Below are positions 21,651 through 32,567 of a stretch of 64,000 nt of DNA, piece by piece (the first letter of the stretch is position 1; each line of letters opens with the position of its first letter). This DNA comes from Taxillus chinensis. Taxonomy: Eukaryota > Streptophyta > Magnoliopsida > Santalales > Loranthaceae. The translations under genes and the position numbers were made by a program. Location: the NCBI GenBank assembly GCA_023512835.1, contig CM042090.1, positions 18,258,356 to 18,322,355 on the forward strand, in the 5' to 3' direction. Below the pieces are notes generated by a model. It did no database searches. It saw only the letters and a list, made by a program, of their open reading frames with translations, and was not told where the DNA came from.

Positions 21651-23201
21651 TATGAGGGTATTGCGTGAATGTGATTCCTCATTTTTCAATGTTTCTCTTG
21701 CCAAATAATCATTCGAATCATCGTCCCAGCATTTATGGTAAGCTCTTATGTCTTTTTATTTAAATTATTGAGTCAAAATATGAAAAATAAAATCTAATGT
21801 AAATCGTTGAGCAGCGAGCTACAGTATTCAACAAATTAATTTACACGCAGTAACTAATAAAAAAACTTAACATTCCAGCAGAAAAAAACATTATATTAAT
21901 GGAACAGCTCTCTAATCCTCCATCCACCACCGTAATCCTTAATTAAAAAAAACTTAACAGATAGAAAAAAAAACTATAAATAACTTTAAAAAAAACAGAC
22001 ACTGCTTCAGGTTAGAAAAAAATTAATATCGAGTACTTTAGGATGTCTGACAGGAACAAGATTAAAAAAAAAAAAAAAAAGTCATGTAAGAAGACGTCCT
22101 CAATAGATCTGTACACCGAAAAGCTTGAAGTGCTTCCTCTTCTTAGAACTGTGAGCAGGCTCCAAGACTATGGATTCATTGACCTCTTGCAAGTTACTCA
22201 CATAATTAACAACCTGCTGTCCCAAACAAAGTTGGGTTCCAACTTCCATCTTAGCACCATATTGTTGGAGGCCCTCAACCATGGCAGTGCCACCAACCCT
22301 GCTCTGACTGTGGACCACATCGATCATGCAGAACGCCCGACTTGTGGCCATCCCTTCATTCATTTCACATGCGTAGAAGGCGACAATATCCCCTGCCTTG
22401 AGGTCCCTATCCTTGACGAACCGGCTCCAACCCTTGGTGAACACGTAGCTCTGGCTGCTACTCCAGTAGCAGTACCGAAACTTCCAGCTCTTCATCATCC
22501 GGTCATAGAACTCCAGACTCAGGGCCTTTGGCGTGCCATCGTCTTTAACTTCTTCCATGCTATTCAGCGTCATGGGAAAGTAGTTGGTGTTGTTGTCCTC
22601 GTCTTTCTCTGTCCTGCTGAGAATCTCAGGGAAGTACTTGAGGGCACAGGCCTTGGGGATGACTACTCGATTGAGGCTGCCCACGTCGCTTGGCGTCAGT
22701 GCTTTCTGAAACAAGTGCCTCCGGAACACCCCGTTGTGGTGGCCGACGTATGTCCTTGGCAGGGTGAGGCCTGCGTCCGGTCCCTCATTCCCAAACTGGG
22801 TGCTTAAAAAATCTGCAAACTTGAGCGGATAAGAGCCATCCTTGATCATGCTCAGCACTTCGTCTGTGCTGTACTGATCCTGGAACTTTGGTTCATGGAG
22901 GGTTTTGTTGTTCAATGGGAAGTTTCTGTGGGCATCTTTACTGCGAAGCTTGATGGCAGCACTGTCATATGCAGTGGCTGCTTCCTTCTCTGATTTGAAC
23001 GTCCCGAGCCAAACCCGCTGGTGCTTTGCATAAATCTGAGCGCCCCAGTGTCCGTTTTGTTGGGAGACAACTCCTTTGAATCTTTCGATAGAGACCGTGC
23101 TGTTTGGTCTAGACAGCTTGACTGTCGAATTGAGTTCATCACCTCTCCTTACCGTAGTAATCGTACTAGACACCTCTCCTTCCATGTTACTCCTGAAACG
23201 T
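21651..23201. repeat. Right arm of inverted duplication carrying RAV copy 2
   Basis: Reverse-complement match to 7515-8980, including the leader splice site, the coding region and the 3' flank. The right arm is slightly longer because of an A-rich insertion of about 60 bp just 3' of the coding end (around 22040-22085). Confidence 0.88.
22100..23185 (-). CDS. RAV-type transcription factor (AP2 + B3 domains), copy 2
   Basis: Intronless, 361 residues, read from the ATG at 23185, which follows the same TTTCAGGAGTAAC leader as in copy 1. The AP2 domain is at about 35-90 and B3 at about 156-278, both intact, with the DNA-contacting WGAQIY, WLGTF and SLNRVVIPK segments unchanged. Compared with copy 1 it lacks 8 residues in the N-terminal tail, has one extra Lys before the C-terminus, and differs at roughly 15 other residues. 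It keeps the canonical LFGV repression core (residues 355-358) that copy 1 has lost. The KRRRP patch of copy 1 reads KLSRP here. It faces copy 1, with the KH gene between them. Confidence 0.94.
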   Translation of the reverse strand: MEGEVSSTITTVRRGDELNSTVKLSRPNSTVSIERFKGVVSQQNGHWGAQIYAKHQRVWLGTFKSEKEAATAYDSAAIKLRSKDAHRNFPLNNKTLHEPKFQDQYSTDEVLSMIKDGSYPLKFADFLSTQFGNEGPDAGLTLPRTYVGHHNGVFRRHLFQKALTPSDVGSLNRVVIPKACALKYFPEILSRTEKDEDNNTNYFPMTLNSMEEVKDDGTPKALSLEFYDRMMKSWKFRYCYWSSSQSYVFTKGWSRFVKDRDLKAGDIVAFYACEMNEGMATSRAFCMIDVVHSQSRVGGTAMVEGLQQYGAKMEVGTQLCLGQQVVNYVSNLQEVNESIVLEPAHSSKKRKHFKLFGVQIY

Positions 23202-23599
23202 AGCAACTAGTTGAAATAAAGAGCAACGATGCTTGGAATATATTATGCACATTAAGATCTGCCATAATTCAAGGCTTGTTTCCAACAATATATTATGGCA
23301 ACAATATATTATATTATGCAAGATCTGCCAATGAGAATAAGAAATATACTGATTGCCAAAAATAAATAAATTGTTCAAGGCTTGTTTCTTGTGCAATAAC
23401 TCATCCACCGAAATATACTAATTGCCAAAATTTTGGTGTATATATATAAGTAATGTTATATTAGATTACGACGACAATATATATGAGTCATTAATAATTG
23501 CAGGTAGATATCTACGTTTTCACAATATTAGGCCCGCAGGGCACGGTGACCCTTCCCGTCCTGGCCCATCCGTTACGGGGAGGAACACCGAGCCCACAA
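23202..23599. other. Upstream region of RAV copy 2
   Basis: AT-rich, with a repeated CAACAATATATTAT motif near 23283-23312. It probably holds the leader and promoter of RAV copy 2. Nothing else is recognised. Confidence 0.4.
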
Positions 23600-23750
23600 C
23601 TACAAGTGATGGCGACATTGGGCCACACGTGATTTCTACATGATGTAGAAGTTTCCATTGTGGGCCTCGCCGCTGCTGTCCCCGTCCGGGATCTCACAAC
23701 ACCCCCTGGCCCCGGAATAGCAGCTATCCGTACGTTGGACTGTGTAAGAT
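23600..23750 (+). repeat. Second copy of the KH-gene leader block
   Basis: GTGATGGCGACATTGGGCC through GCTATCCGTACGTTGGACT aligns with 9861-10066 in the same orientation, with deletions. Here it sits ahead of an ITPK fragment rather than the KH gene. Confidence 0.65.
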
Positions 23751-23972
23751 AGATCTCTTGCAAATGGATCAAATCCACTTCTGATGTATGCTAGATCATG
23801 GATTACTTATTCAGTATTTGCATTAAAGATTTGCAGTTCGCTCTCTAGTGTCTACTGATGATTTTGGAGTTTATTGTCAATTGTTACTTGATAATCCAGG
23901 TGATCATTGTTTAATATTAATTATCTGTAATACCAGTGATTGTTCCTTTTACTTCATTATTTATTTTTGAAG

Positions 23973-24355
23973 GAATCCCATCCAGAAGTCACAGTGCTTG
24001 ATCCTCCAGATGCAATTCAACATTTACGCAATCGCCAATCCATGCTTCAGGATGTTGCAGTTTTGAATTTGTCAGATTCATCCGGTACCTGTTTTTCAAT
24101 TAATCTTTGTTTGTAGATGTAAGGATATGGTATACGTTTTGTTGACCTGAAATATATAGATTTTAACTGGTGATGCTGCAAACTAGTTAGGTTTGAGCAA
24201 GTTTGTTGTTAACATAATTGCTTTTGGAATAATCATCTGTCTATTACTTAAATTTGCAGGTAAAGTTTGTGTTCCAAGGCAATTGGTTATTAAAAGAGTT
24301 GCTTCATCTATTCCTGCAGATATGCAGTAAAGAAAGCTGGACTCGCGCGTGTTGT
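23973..24355 (+). pseudogene. Inositol-tetrakisphosphate 1-kinase (ITPK) gene fragment, frameshifted
   Basis: Two exon-like pieces join in phase across a GT-AG intron: 23973-24084 and 24260 onward. The first reads HPEVTVLDPPDAIQHLRN and NRQSMLQDVAVLNLSDSSG, and the second VCVPRQLVIKRVASSIP. Both match plant ITPK, which phosphorylates inositol polyphosphates. Two extra bases near 24325 then shift the frame, giving a stop before the expected KAGL block; after that the match fades. The N-terminal domain and the whole ATP-grasp catalytic part are missing, so no kinase can be made. Confidence 0.85.
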
Positions 24356-24399
24356 CTCTTGGAATGAGCATTTGCAATTCCTTCGCGTATCCTGCTTCT

Positions 24400-26366
24400 G
24401 TTACAATATGTCCCAATATTAGTTTTGTATGTCTACTAAATGCAGTGTAAGAGTATGCATGCACATTCAAGCCAGTCAGTAGTTATAGTTAGTGGGTGAC
24501 TATTTCTTTTGGGATTTTCATAGAAAACTCGTGCAATGTTTATTTTTTTCCTTAGTTATTTTTCTACTAGCTATCTGCGAGGATATATTTTATTGTTCCC
24601 CAAAAGCTGTGTCTACGGTAGCAAAAAAACGGTAACGTTTTGCTATCCTAAAATAAATATATATAAACACACTAATCTTATTATCACATGCGCAAACCAC
24701 CGACGCAGCTCCCCTCGATTCGCCTCACGTAACCCACTCCTTCTCTAAGTATTCCGGCGGCTACGTCGACGCTGTCTCCTCCTCCGACCCTCGCCCAGAA
24801 ACTGCAGCAGCCGCCGACGCTTTTTGTTTTGTTTTTTTCCTCAACTGACTTGGTCGGCCGTAACGGACAGAGCTCCGCCGTCGCCATGCTTTTAATCATT
24901 GGAGTTTTCATGAAACGGCTACACAAATATACGTATTATTATTATTATTATTACTATTTTTGCCATTACTAAAATTGGCTTGTTCTACGTGTTTTCAGTT
25001 TTTAAAACAAAACCCGGAAAAACATGCGTATTGTTATACTATATACATATATATATATATATATATAATTAAAATTTAAGTTTCAACTTTAATATATTAG
25101 AAAGTAATTAAATCAAAATTGCAAAACACTCTTGTTTTAAAAGTTCAAACTTTAAAATGTTAGTTTGAACTTATCTTATTTGAATGTTGGAACATTGGGC
25201 AGTTCATGTCAATATACAATTAGATTCTATTTTTTAAAAAAATTGGGATATTATATAAAAATAATAGTGTTATTTGAAAAATTATATGTTAATCACTCTA
25301 ACTATTTCTTTTTTATAATTTAATTAAACTGTTGGTAATACGTATATATATAAAATAAAAAATTTATCAATTTAAATCGACGAGTAGAGTTAAAATAGGT
25401 ATAAAATTATTTCACTTTTTAAAAGTTCAGAAGTCAACTTTTAAATTAGCCCAAGGGTGAGGTCAAATTTTAATCTAGCCCAACACCCAAGTCATTTTTT
25501 TTGTCGGGTAATAATTGTTATTTGTAATTTACGCATGACTTTCTCCAATATGGTAGGGTCTGCGGATCGCTAGGCTGCTAAAATAGTATTTACAGTGGCA
25601 TACTTTAGTTGAAATTTACGTAGATTTTTTTTCTTATTTATTAAGATTTAACAGTTTATTTTTTCCACAGAATAATTTTTTAAAAATAATTTTAATAAAA
25701 TTTTATTTTTTAAAACTTCTCCCCTATCGCTTTGTTCTTCTTCTTCTTCACCCACGCGGCCACGCCATCAGGATAACACAACACTGTCTAGATCTGGACG
25801 AGGCAAGATTGCTTCGTGGCGGCAGTAGGCGTGGCACAAATGTTCTATATGAGGCGGTGTGTCCTCAAGTCGAATCATGGGCGATTACTACAGAGCAGCA
25901 ATGGAGCCGCTGGTGATGGTGACGGGCCATTGGAAGATGAAGTAGGAGTAGTCAAAGGTGAGGACAGGGACGCCAGAGAAGACAAGCCTGGTGCTATTTA
26001 CGGAAGCCAGCACCAGCAGTGGCGGATCGAGATCTAGTTTGGGTCCTGAATTTGACCAACACGATCTGATTTAAAAGGCCTTCATTTTGTATAGATCTTG
26101 AAGACCACATGTGGCGCCATTAGAGAGCTGTAGCACCGTTTTACATGGTAGCAACCGAGTTCCAGTGGTTCGCCAACTGAACCGCTCTAAACAACAGGAT
26201 GAAAAAAAAATTATTCTTATATTTCAAAATAATAATGAGCTAACTAAATTGTCTGAGCAACGACAAACCATTTAACTAAAAGATTAATTTACTACGCTCA
26301 TTGTAAAATTATTATCTATCGTTTTTAGCTAAATTTTATTGAGAGATAATCACCGTGAATGACTTA
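24400..26366. other. Intergenic, AT-rich with one GC-rich island
   Basis: Mostly AT-rich, with (TTA)n near 24935 and (AT)n near 25045-25067. A GC-rich island at about 25740-26040 is flanked on both sides by A/T-rich sequence, the same pattern as the small transposons at 31.8 kb and 42.5 kb. No gene is supported. Confidence 0.4.
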
Positions 26367-26776
26367 GAGCATCTCCAATCATTCTAGCTAAATAAAATGA
26401 GCTAAAATTACTTTTAACTTTACAGTATTACTTTAGCTAATGTTGCTCCAATGCTGTACCATTTATATTTTTACTTAAATTTCATTTTTCCCATAATATC
26501 CTTTTTCCTTTTATTTTTATTTAAGATCTTAAAATCTTTGTCTTCGTCGGAAGTTGATGCCAGACACGGGAAGGATGGAGACGGGGACGGGAGAGAAATG
26601 TACTCATGGGTAATTTTATTATATTTGCTGACCTGGCAGGATCAGCTAAAGCAAAAATAAAAGCTATATTTAGCTTTTATTTTTGCTATTGCTAATGATA
26701 TACCTAAGCCATTGGAGATCAAGTTTAGTAATATTTTGCTATAACTTTTGCTATAGCTGATGGGTTGGAGATGCTC
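26367..26776. mobile_element. PIF/Harbinger-like MITE with TTA target duplication
   Basis: Begins GAGCATCTCCAATCATT and ends GGGTTGGAGATGCTC, an inverted terminal repeat of about 13 bases. It is flanked directly by TTA on both sides (26364-26366 and 26777-26779). A 3-bp TTA/TAA duplication is typical of the PIF/Harbinger superfamily. At 410 bp it has no coding capacity. Its right half holds an internal palindrome (AGCTAAAGCAAAAATAAAAG against its complement). Confidence 0.85.
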
Positions 26777-26779
26777 TTA

Positions 26780-28872
26780 GTGCATATTCAATCTTTTTTA
26801 GCTGAAACGGTAGTGTGGTAAAAGGATCACATCCGTCTGATCGAATGGAAGTTCAACTAGAACCTTTGAGTAGTTAGGCTAGTTTCAAAATTTAAAATTA
26901 TACCTCATCCCATGTGTAGGTGGGATAAGATATCTCGTTCTTTAAATCATATTTAATTTGTTACAATATTACTTTAAATAATATTATTCTAATCATATTT
27001 TTGTTTAAATTTTATTTTGTCTAAACTATTCTTTTTTGACTAAACCAATCAAAGCCTTCTTCTTCCGCTCTAGGTGATTTTTTAACTGACACACAAACAT
27101 AAAATTTCATATAAACCAGACTATTTTTTTAACTCATTTCCACACAGGCAAATCGAAAACACTCCCACAAACACACTTCTCCACTACCCAAATCTAAACA
27201 ATAGTCGTGGGGTTGAATTATGAAATGCTTGTTCTAAAATCCAAACAATAACAATGGATCGAAAACCTTCCCACAGATAAGAAAAGTTAAAAAGACCCTG
27301 TTTGAAAATCAATTGAGGAATTAGATCTATTATCTTGGTCAACTATCTCCCCCCGCGGTGCACAATCGCGTGATGAGGGAGGGATAAAGGGGGTCGCGTG
27401 GCAAGGGGCGACGGGGGGAAGACTAGGTGGGAGGGTGCCACCGCCGTTGAAAGAGTGAAGGGGAAGGGCGATGCTGCCATTGGCAAAGGGAGGTATTTCT
27501 TCAGCCCTTCCACACCAACATCAACGCCAGATTGCCCTGCGGCATCGGGCTAGGGTCGCAATTTGTTGGCACCATTCTAGCCGATGGGAATGGAGGGGCG
27601 AGGGCGCTGTTTATTTCTTCAGTATCCGTATCAAATAATTCTGTCACATGGAATACAGATCACTAGAACATGGATTGCATTCCACCCACACCCCCCCCCT
27701 GTGACGGTGGCAACCTCGTCTGATCGGAAGATGGCAACGTGGACCTCGACTCCAATGACGAAGATCTGGGAGGTGGTAGTGAGGATCCGGGAAGAGGTGC
27801 GGCAGGGATGCGGCTAGAGGAGTTGTGTTACCTGAACGGCGACCAGGGATCAGGTTTGGCCAGAGTTGAAGGTGATGGTGCCGCTCTACGCACTGGGGAG
27901 GATGCAGTGACTGCCGAGGATGTAGAGCGTTGAGAGTGAGGGATGAGGGAAGAAAAAAAAGTAAAAAAAATAATAAAATAAAATATGAATAATGAAACAG
28001 TAACTCTGTGAAAAATTACTATAATAAAATAAAGTACTATAATATTTTTAAGATGTAAAGAACAATATGAAAAATCTTACAAAAATTTATAATTTTACCC
28101 TTTGAATAATAAAATTTGGATTAGATATAGCCGTAACATTTACGTTTCACAAACACAATATAAAGAAAAAAAGAATGGGACTGTAAACCGGGATGCACCG
28201 GTATATATTATATAATAAATTACTAATTTGCTAAAATTTGAATTGCAGTGGGGCTCAAAAACCCATATATTATCCAGCAGAGTGGCCGGGCCGGTTGGAA
28301 GGAGAGATGAACACTGACGGGCGGAGAGCAACGGCATCAGCATGACGTGGAGATGTCGGGGTCCACCTCTCATATCACGGGTTCTCCAACATCCATCACC
28401 CATCGCCATTTGTTTACCCACAAATACTCGAGACCCGACCCGTAAATAGATGGGCGGGGACAAAGTTACGCGTGGCAGAAAGCGGTTGGTGTGGATAGTA
28501 GGCCTGACTGAGGAAGGGTGAGGGCGTGAGAAAGAGAGAAAAAAGTGAAGCCAACGTGGCGGTTGCGGGGCCCGGAAGTAACGTCAGGTTCGGAAGAAGC
28601 TAACTGGTTACTGGGAGACAGTCTGTCCACAGCTGGACTCCAACCAAAAACCAGTTTGCCACCAATGCCTCCCAGTCCCTCTTCCTACTCCTCTCTATTC
28701 TTCATATCTCTCTCACTCCCTCACCCTCTCTCAGTCACCGCTACCGCCATCCACGACTCACTGTTACCCTGACCCTACACTGCACAAAACAAACGCACTC
28801 AACGCACAGCACACAACACAGATAGCTAGCTAGATGAGGTTCTAGATGGCGACAAGTTTGTAGACAGACGGT
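26780..28872. other. Intergenic, AT-rich with GC-rich islands; DUF1005 promoter at right end
   Basis: A GC-rich block at about 27345-27950 carries only short spurious frames and is bordered by A/T-rich stretches, like a degenerate non-autonomous transposon. The part from about 28500 to 28870 has a CT-rich segment (28672-28735) typical of a plant core promoter or leader for the DUF1005 gene. Confidence 0.4.
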
Positions 28873-28873
28873 G

Positions 28874-28948
28874 ATGGAGGAGACGGAGAAAAAGCCACTC
28901 ACCCTTTCCCATCTACAACTCGCTGCTGCACTCAGGAAGACAATTTAG
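28874..28948 (+). CDS. Upstream ORF (24 codons) in the DUF1005 leader
   Basis: Starts at ATG 28874 and encodes MEETEKKPLTLSHLQLAAAL plus four more residues. It stops 14 bases before the main ATG at 28963. Two shorter uORFs, ATG-AGG-TTC-TAG near 28833 and an MATSL ORF near 28845, lie just upstream. Such uORFs usually lower translation of the main frame. Whether the peptide is conserved is not known from this window. Confidence 0.35.
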   Translation: MEETEKKPLTLSHLQLAAALRKTI

Positions 28949-28962
28949 TTCCCCATCAATTG

Positions 28963-30615
28963 ATGGATCCGTGTGCTTTCGTTCGACTCGTGGTCGGAAA
29001 TCTGGCCCTGAAGATCCCGGTCGCCGCAAAGCCCGCTCGATCGGCGGTCCACCCCGCATCCTCTCCTTGCTACTGTAAAATAAAGCTCGCTGGCTTCCCC
29101 ATCCAGACGGTGGTTGTGCCCTTCGTCCCGCCCGAGAATCCGTTCCCCGACTCCCAGTCGCAGTCGCCTGCCGCCAGCTTCCACCTCAGCAAGGCCGATC
29201 TGGAGAGGCTTGGCGGCAGGTCCGTCTTCTCCGCCGGAGGCGGCAAGCTCTGCCTCAAAGTCGCGGTGTACACCGGCCGGAGAGGGACCACGTGCGGCGT
29301 CGGAGTGGACTCCGGGAGGCTGCTGGGTAGGATCTCGGTGCCCCTGGACCTCTCCGGGTCGGAGATCAAGGGCTGCGTGTTCCAACACGGGTGGATCGCG
29401 GTGGGCAAGGACGCCCCCAAGGCCTCGTCTGCTCAGTTTCACTTGAGTGTCAGGGCCGACCCAGATCCCAGATTCGTTTTCCAATTCGACGGCGATCCTG
29501 AATGTAGTCCTCAGGTGTTTCAGATCAAGGGAAGCATTCGCCAGCCGGTCTTCACCTGCAAGTTCACCTTCAGGACCACCGGCGGCGATCGTAATCACCG
29601 ATCCAGGTTTGTTTCAACCTACATGACACATAGGCTCTCGCTGTTCAAACAATCTTAAAATCATAATAATGTTAGTTGTTTTTGGGGAACGCAAATGTCA
29701 ACATTCAACAAGTGCGTGCTCGAATCGTACGGTAAAGTTTTAAAAGTTGAAATACACAAATTGCGATCGGATCATTAAAGGGATTCGAATCTTTTGCTAT
29801 TATTTTTTTTAAAAAAAAATTTTACGTTTGGTCGGGTCAGGGCTGTTGTTTGGTTAAGGATTTTTTTTTTTTTTTTTTATTTTTGGGTTGCAATTTCGTG
29901 CAGGTCGTTACAGTCAGAGGCGATCGGTTCGAGAAGTTGGTTGAGTTCGTTCGGGAGCGAGAGGGAGCGACCCGGAAAAGAGCGGAAGGGGTGGTCCATC
30001 ACCGTCCACGACCTCTTCGGTTCCCCCGTGGCGGCGGCTTCGATGGTGACTCCGTTCGTGGCCTCGCCGGGTTCCGACCGGGTCAGCCGCTCCAACCCGG
30101 GCTCCTGGCTCATCCTCCGCCCCGGCGACGGAACCTGGAAGCCGTGGGGGCGCCTGGAGGCATGGCGGGAGCGCGGGAGCTCTGACGGCCTCGGCTACCG
30201 CTTCGAGCTCGTCCCCGACACCTTCGGAGGGATGGGCGGGTCGGGCATTGTGCTGGCCGAGTCGAAGATGAGCTCCGGCAAGGGGGGAAAATTCGTCATC
30301 GACGTGGGCGGCGGATCCGCCATGAATGGGCGGTCGTCGCCTGTGGCAACCAGCCCGAGGGGCAGCGGCGACTTCGGGCACGGGCTGTGGCCGTACAGCA
30401 TGTACAGGGGGTTCGTGATGGCGGCGACGGTGGAGGGGGAGGGGAAATGCAGTAAGCCCAGGGTGGAGGTGGGGGTGCAGCACGTGAGCTGCACGGAGGA
30501 CGCGGCACCGTTCGTGGCGCTGGCGGCAGCCGTGGATCTGAGCATGGACGCTTGCCGGCTCTTCTCGTGCAGGCTGAGGAAGGAGCTGTGCCACCTGGAG
30601 GAGTCTTTTGTTTGA
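28963..30615 (+). CDS. DUF1005 family protein
   Basis: Two exons, 28963-29606 and 29904-30615, joined through AG|GTCG in frame, give 451 residues. The start MDPCAFVRLVVGNLALKIPV is the characteristic beginning of the plant-specific DUF1005 family. Other family blocks are SSPCYCKIKL, FHLSKADLERL, FQIKGSIRQPVFTCKF, WLSSFGSERERPGKERKGWS, ITVHDLFGSPVA and FVASPGSDRVSRSNPGSWLI. The biochemical function of the family is unknown. There is no signal peptide or membrane segment. The coding sequence is GC-rich. The intron is short (297 bp) and T-rich. The next gene on the same strand is ERG28, a neighbour pair I also recall from Arabidopsis chromosome 1. Confidence 0.92.
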
Positions 30616-31802
30616 TGGATGATTTTGTAATTTGCTTCTTCTATTCTATTTTAGATTTTGGTTCAGATGGAACAGTGTGGGAGTGCAGTTTATTTTTGGG
30701 AGCTGAGGTCAGGCCAGTGAGTACTACTAACAAAGCTGCGTGTGTAGTGTGTGTACAGTTCGTGTTAACATCACATCAAGCATTGTTCTCTGCTCTTTGT
30801 TTCTGTACATTAAATTCAATTAAGTTATTGGGAGGTTTGATTTGTTTTTTCAAAGATGTAGGTGAAGCTCTGAAAGGAAAAATTGTTCAATTTTCCCTGG
30901 GCAATGGGCATGCATGATGTTAGTGTACAATCTCGATTCTCGACGACGTTGGTAATCGACGGTAGCATATTTACTCATCCGAGGAACAGGAGAGATGAAA
31001 AAAAACTAACCGTTTAATCAGTCACCATCATATACGTTGATAGCATTAAATATTTTTATCAGATAAAACTGTACTGATAAATAACAATAAATTATTTGGA
31101 CTAGGTTGAATTTGGCGCATTTATGAGACAAATGTTAGACAGCTGGTGGAAAGAGTATCTTCAATATATTAAGTTATATTTGGTAAACTTTTGATTCGAC
31201 AAATTAGTTTTGTATTATTTAAATTTAATTACAGCTATATTTTTATTTAAATATAATTAAATTTATAACATCGGTAGGTAATAGTACACTTCACATTCAT
31301 TGAGATACTTACTTATATGAGTTGAGATTTAATATATACATATAACATGTTTTTGGATGTAATGGTTTTAAGATATGATATTTTGACATTTATTTAATTG
31401 TATTTTATTGGGAATATATAAGATATTTGTAATATATACATGTTTACTTGACTATATAGTTCATTTTGATACTAGTCACTAATTAAGTGCAGACATATAA
31501 AATCGCGTGAGACTCTTGAAATTCTGGAACGTGACCACTATTATTATAATTACTATAATAACTAATTTACTACTTTAATTTTTATTTCTAGGGGGTATAG
31601 TAAATAGTTAAATTTTGATAAAATAGTTTATTGAAAGATATCGCAGAGTATAATTCCTCACGTGTATTACATGACTTATTTCTAATGCATCATTAAATTT
31701 ATATTAGAGTTTTAATTAATTATAATAAAATATTATCAAATGTGAATTCTCATTTTGGTCGTAACTCAAAGTCAAATGAAGTTAAAAGTGAAACGCAATT
31801 AA
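30616..31802. other. 3' flank of DUF1005 and AT-rich intergenic
   Basis: The first few hundred bases are probably the 3' UTR. The rest is AT-rich without a recognised gene. Confidence 0.4.
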
Positions 31803-32168
31803 GAGCAAGTCTAACAATATATTTTATCAAGAACTTGAATATTTTTTTCTTATAACTCCAATAATATTTTTCATTTTATTTTTATTTTTATTAAAATAAT
31901 AATTTTTATTATATTTTCTTTTGTTATGTTTTTTCTTCTAACAGCTGTTCCCCACAGTTGCCATCCCGATCCTCCACTCGCCGCTCACCCCCGCTGCTTC
32001 AAACCCACCAAAGAGTGCTGTTGCGACGGATCCAAGTGATGATGGCCGGCCGTGAGGGACAGAGGTCGACGAATGAGGGGGGAAAAACGGGGGGGGGGGG
32101 GTTTTGGGGGGGGGGGGGGGGGGGCCTTTGGGGGGGGGTTTTTTTTTTTTTCCGGGGGGGGGGGGGTG

Positions 32169-32203
<35 letters not shown>

Positions 32204-32417
32204 GCGGGGGGGGAGAGGTATACGGGGGGTGGGGGGGGTATCTGTCGCTAATAGTTTTGGGGACGGGATGCGCGATAGGAACGTAGATGGGTAGGAGAGA
32301 GGAGAGAGAATATAAAAATAATAATAAATATATATAGTATGAATAGTGGCGCGTCACTCTAGCACGTGGAGTCATATTGGAACCTATTAATGCTCTAGAC
32401 AATAGAGAGAGTTGCTC
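31803..32417. mobile_element. PIF/Harbinger-like MITE with TAA target duplication
   Basis: Starts GAGCAAGTCTAACAATATA and ends AGAGAGTTGCTC. TAA flanks both ends (31800-31802 and 32418-32420). AT-rich arms surround a GC-rich core. The terminal GAGCA(A/T)-CT pattern resembles the element at 26367. The core is interrupted by long G and T runs (32089-32235) that may be sequence artefacts. Confidence 0.65.
32089..32235. repeat. Poly-G / poly-T tract
   Basis: About 145 bp almost wholly G, with T blocks at 32101-32104 and 32139-32151. Frames through it give only poly-Gly/Phe or poly-Pro/Lys and are not genes. It may be an assembly error. Confidence 0.85.
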
Positions 32418-32567
32418 TAACGCGCTTGAAAAGTTAATAGGGGTTTTGAAAACTCTGAATCTCTGATTCCTGCCCTACCCACGTTCGTAGGCATTCCACA
32501 GGGAGACGAAGACGACGTAGTATCGTATAGAAAGGGACGCACCAGACCCGCAGAGACGCCACCGGAA

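Noticed and set aside
22043..22807. Plus-strand 254-codon frame (and its mirror at 7933-8607 on the minus strand)
   Set aside because: Both are antisense shadows of the RAV coding regions; they recur only because the RAV genes are duplicated.
24690..24926. GC-richer stretch near 24.7 kb as an exon
   Set aside because: Frames on both strands are short and resemble nothing; no splice-consistent neighbours.
29914..30594. Minus-strand 226-codon frame opposite DUF1005 exon 2
   Set aside because: Composition-driven shadow of a GC-rich exon; no family motif.
31938..32402. 154-codon frame rich in Pro and Lys
   Set aside because: Runs through the poly-G tract; an artefact of the homopolymer.
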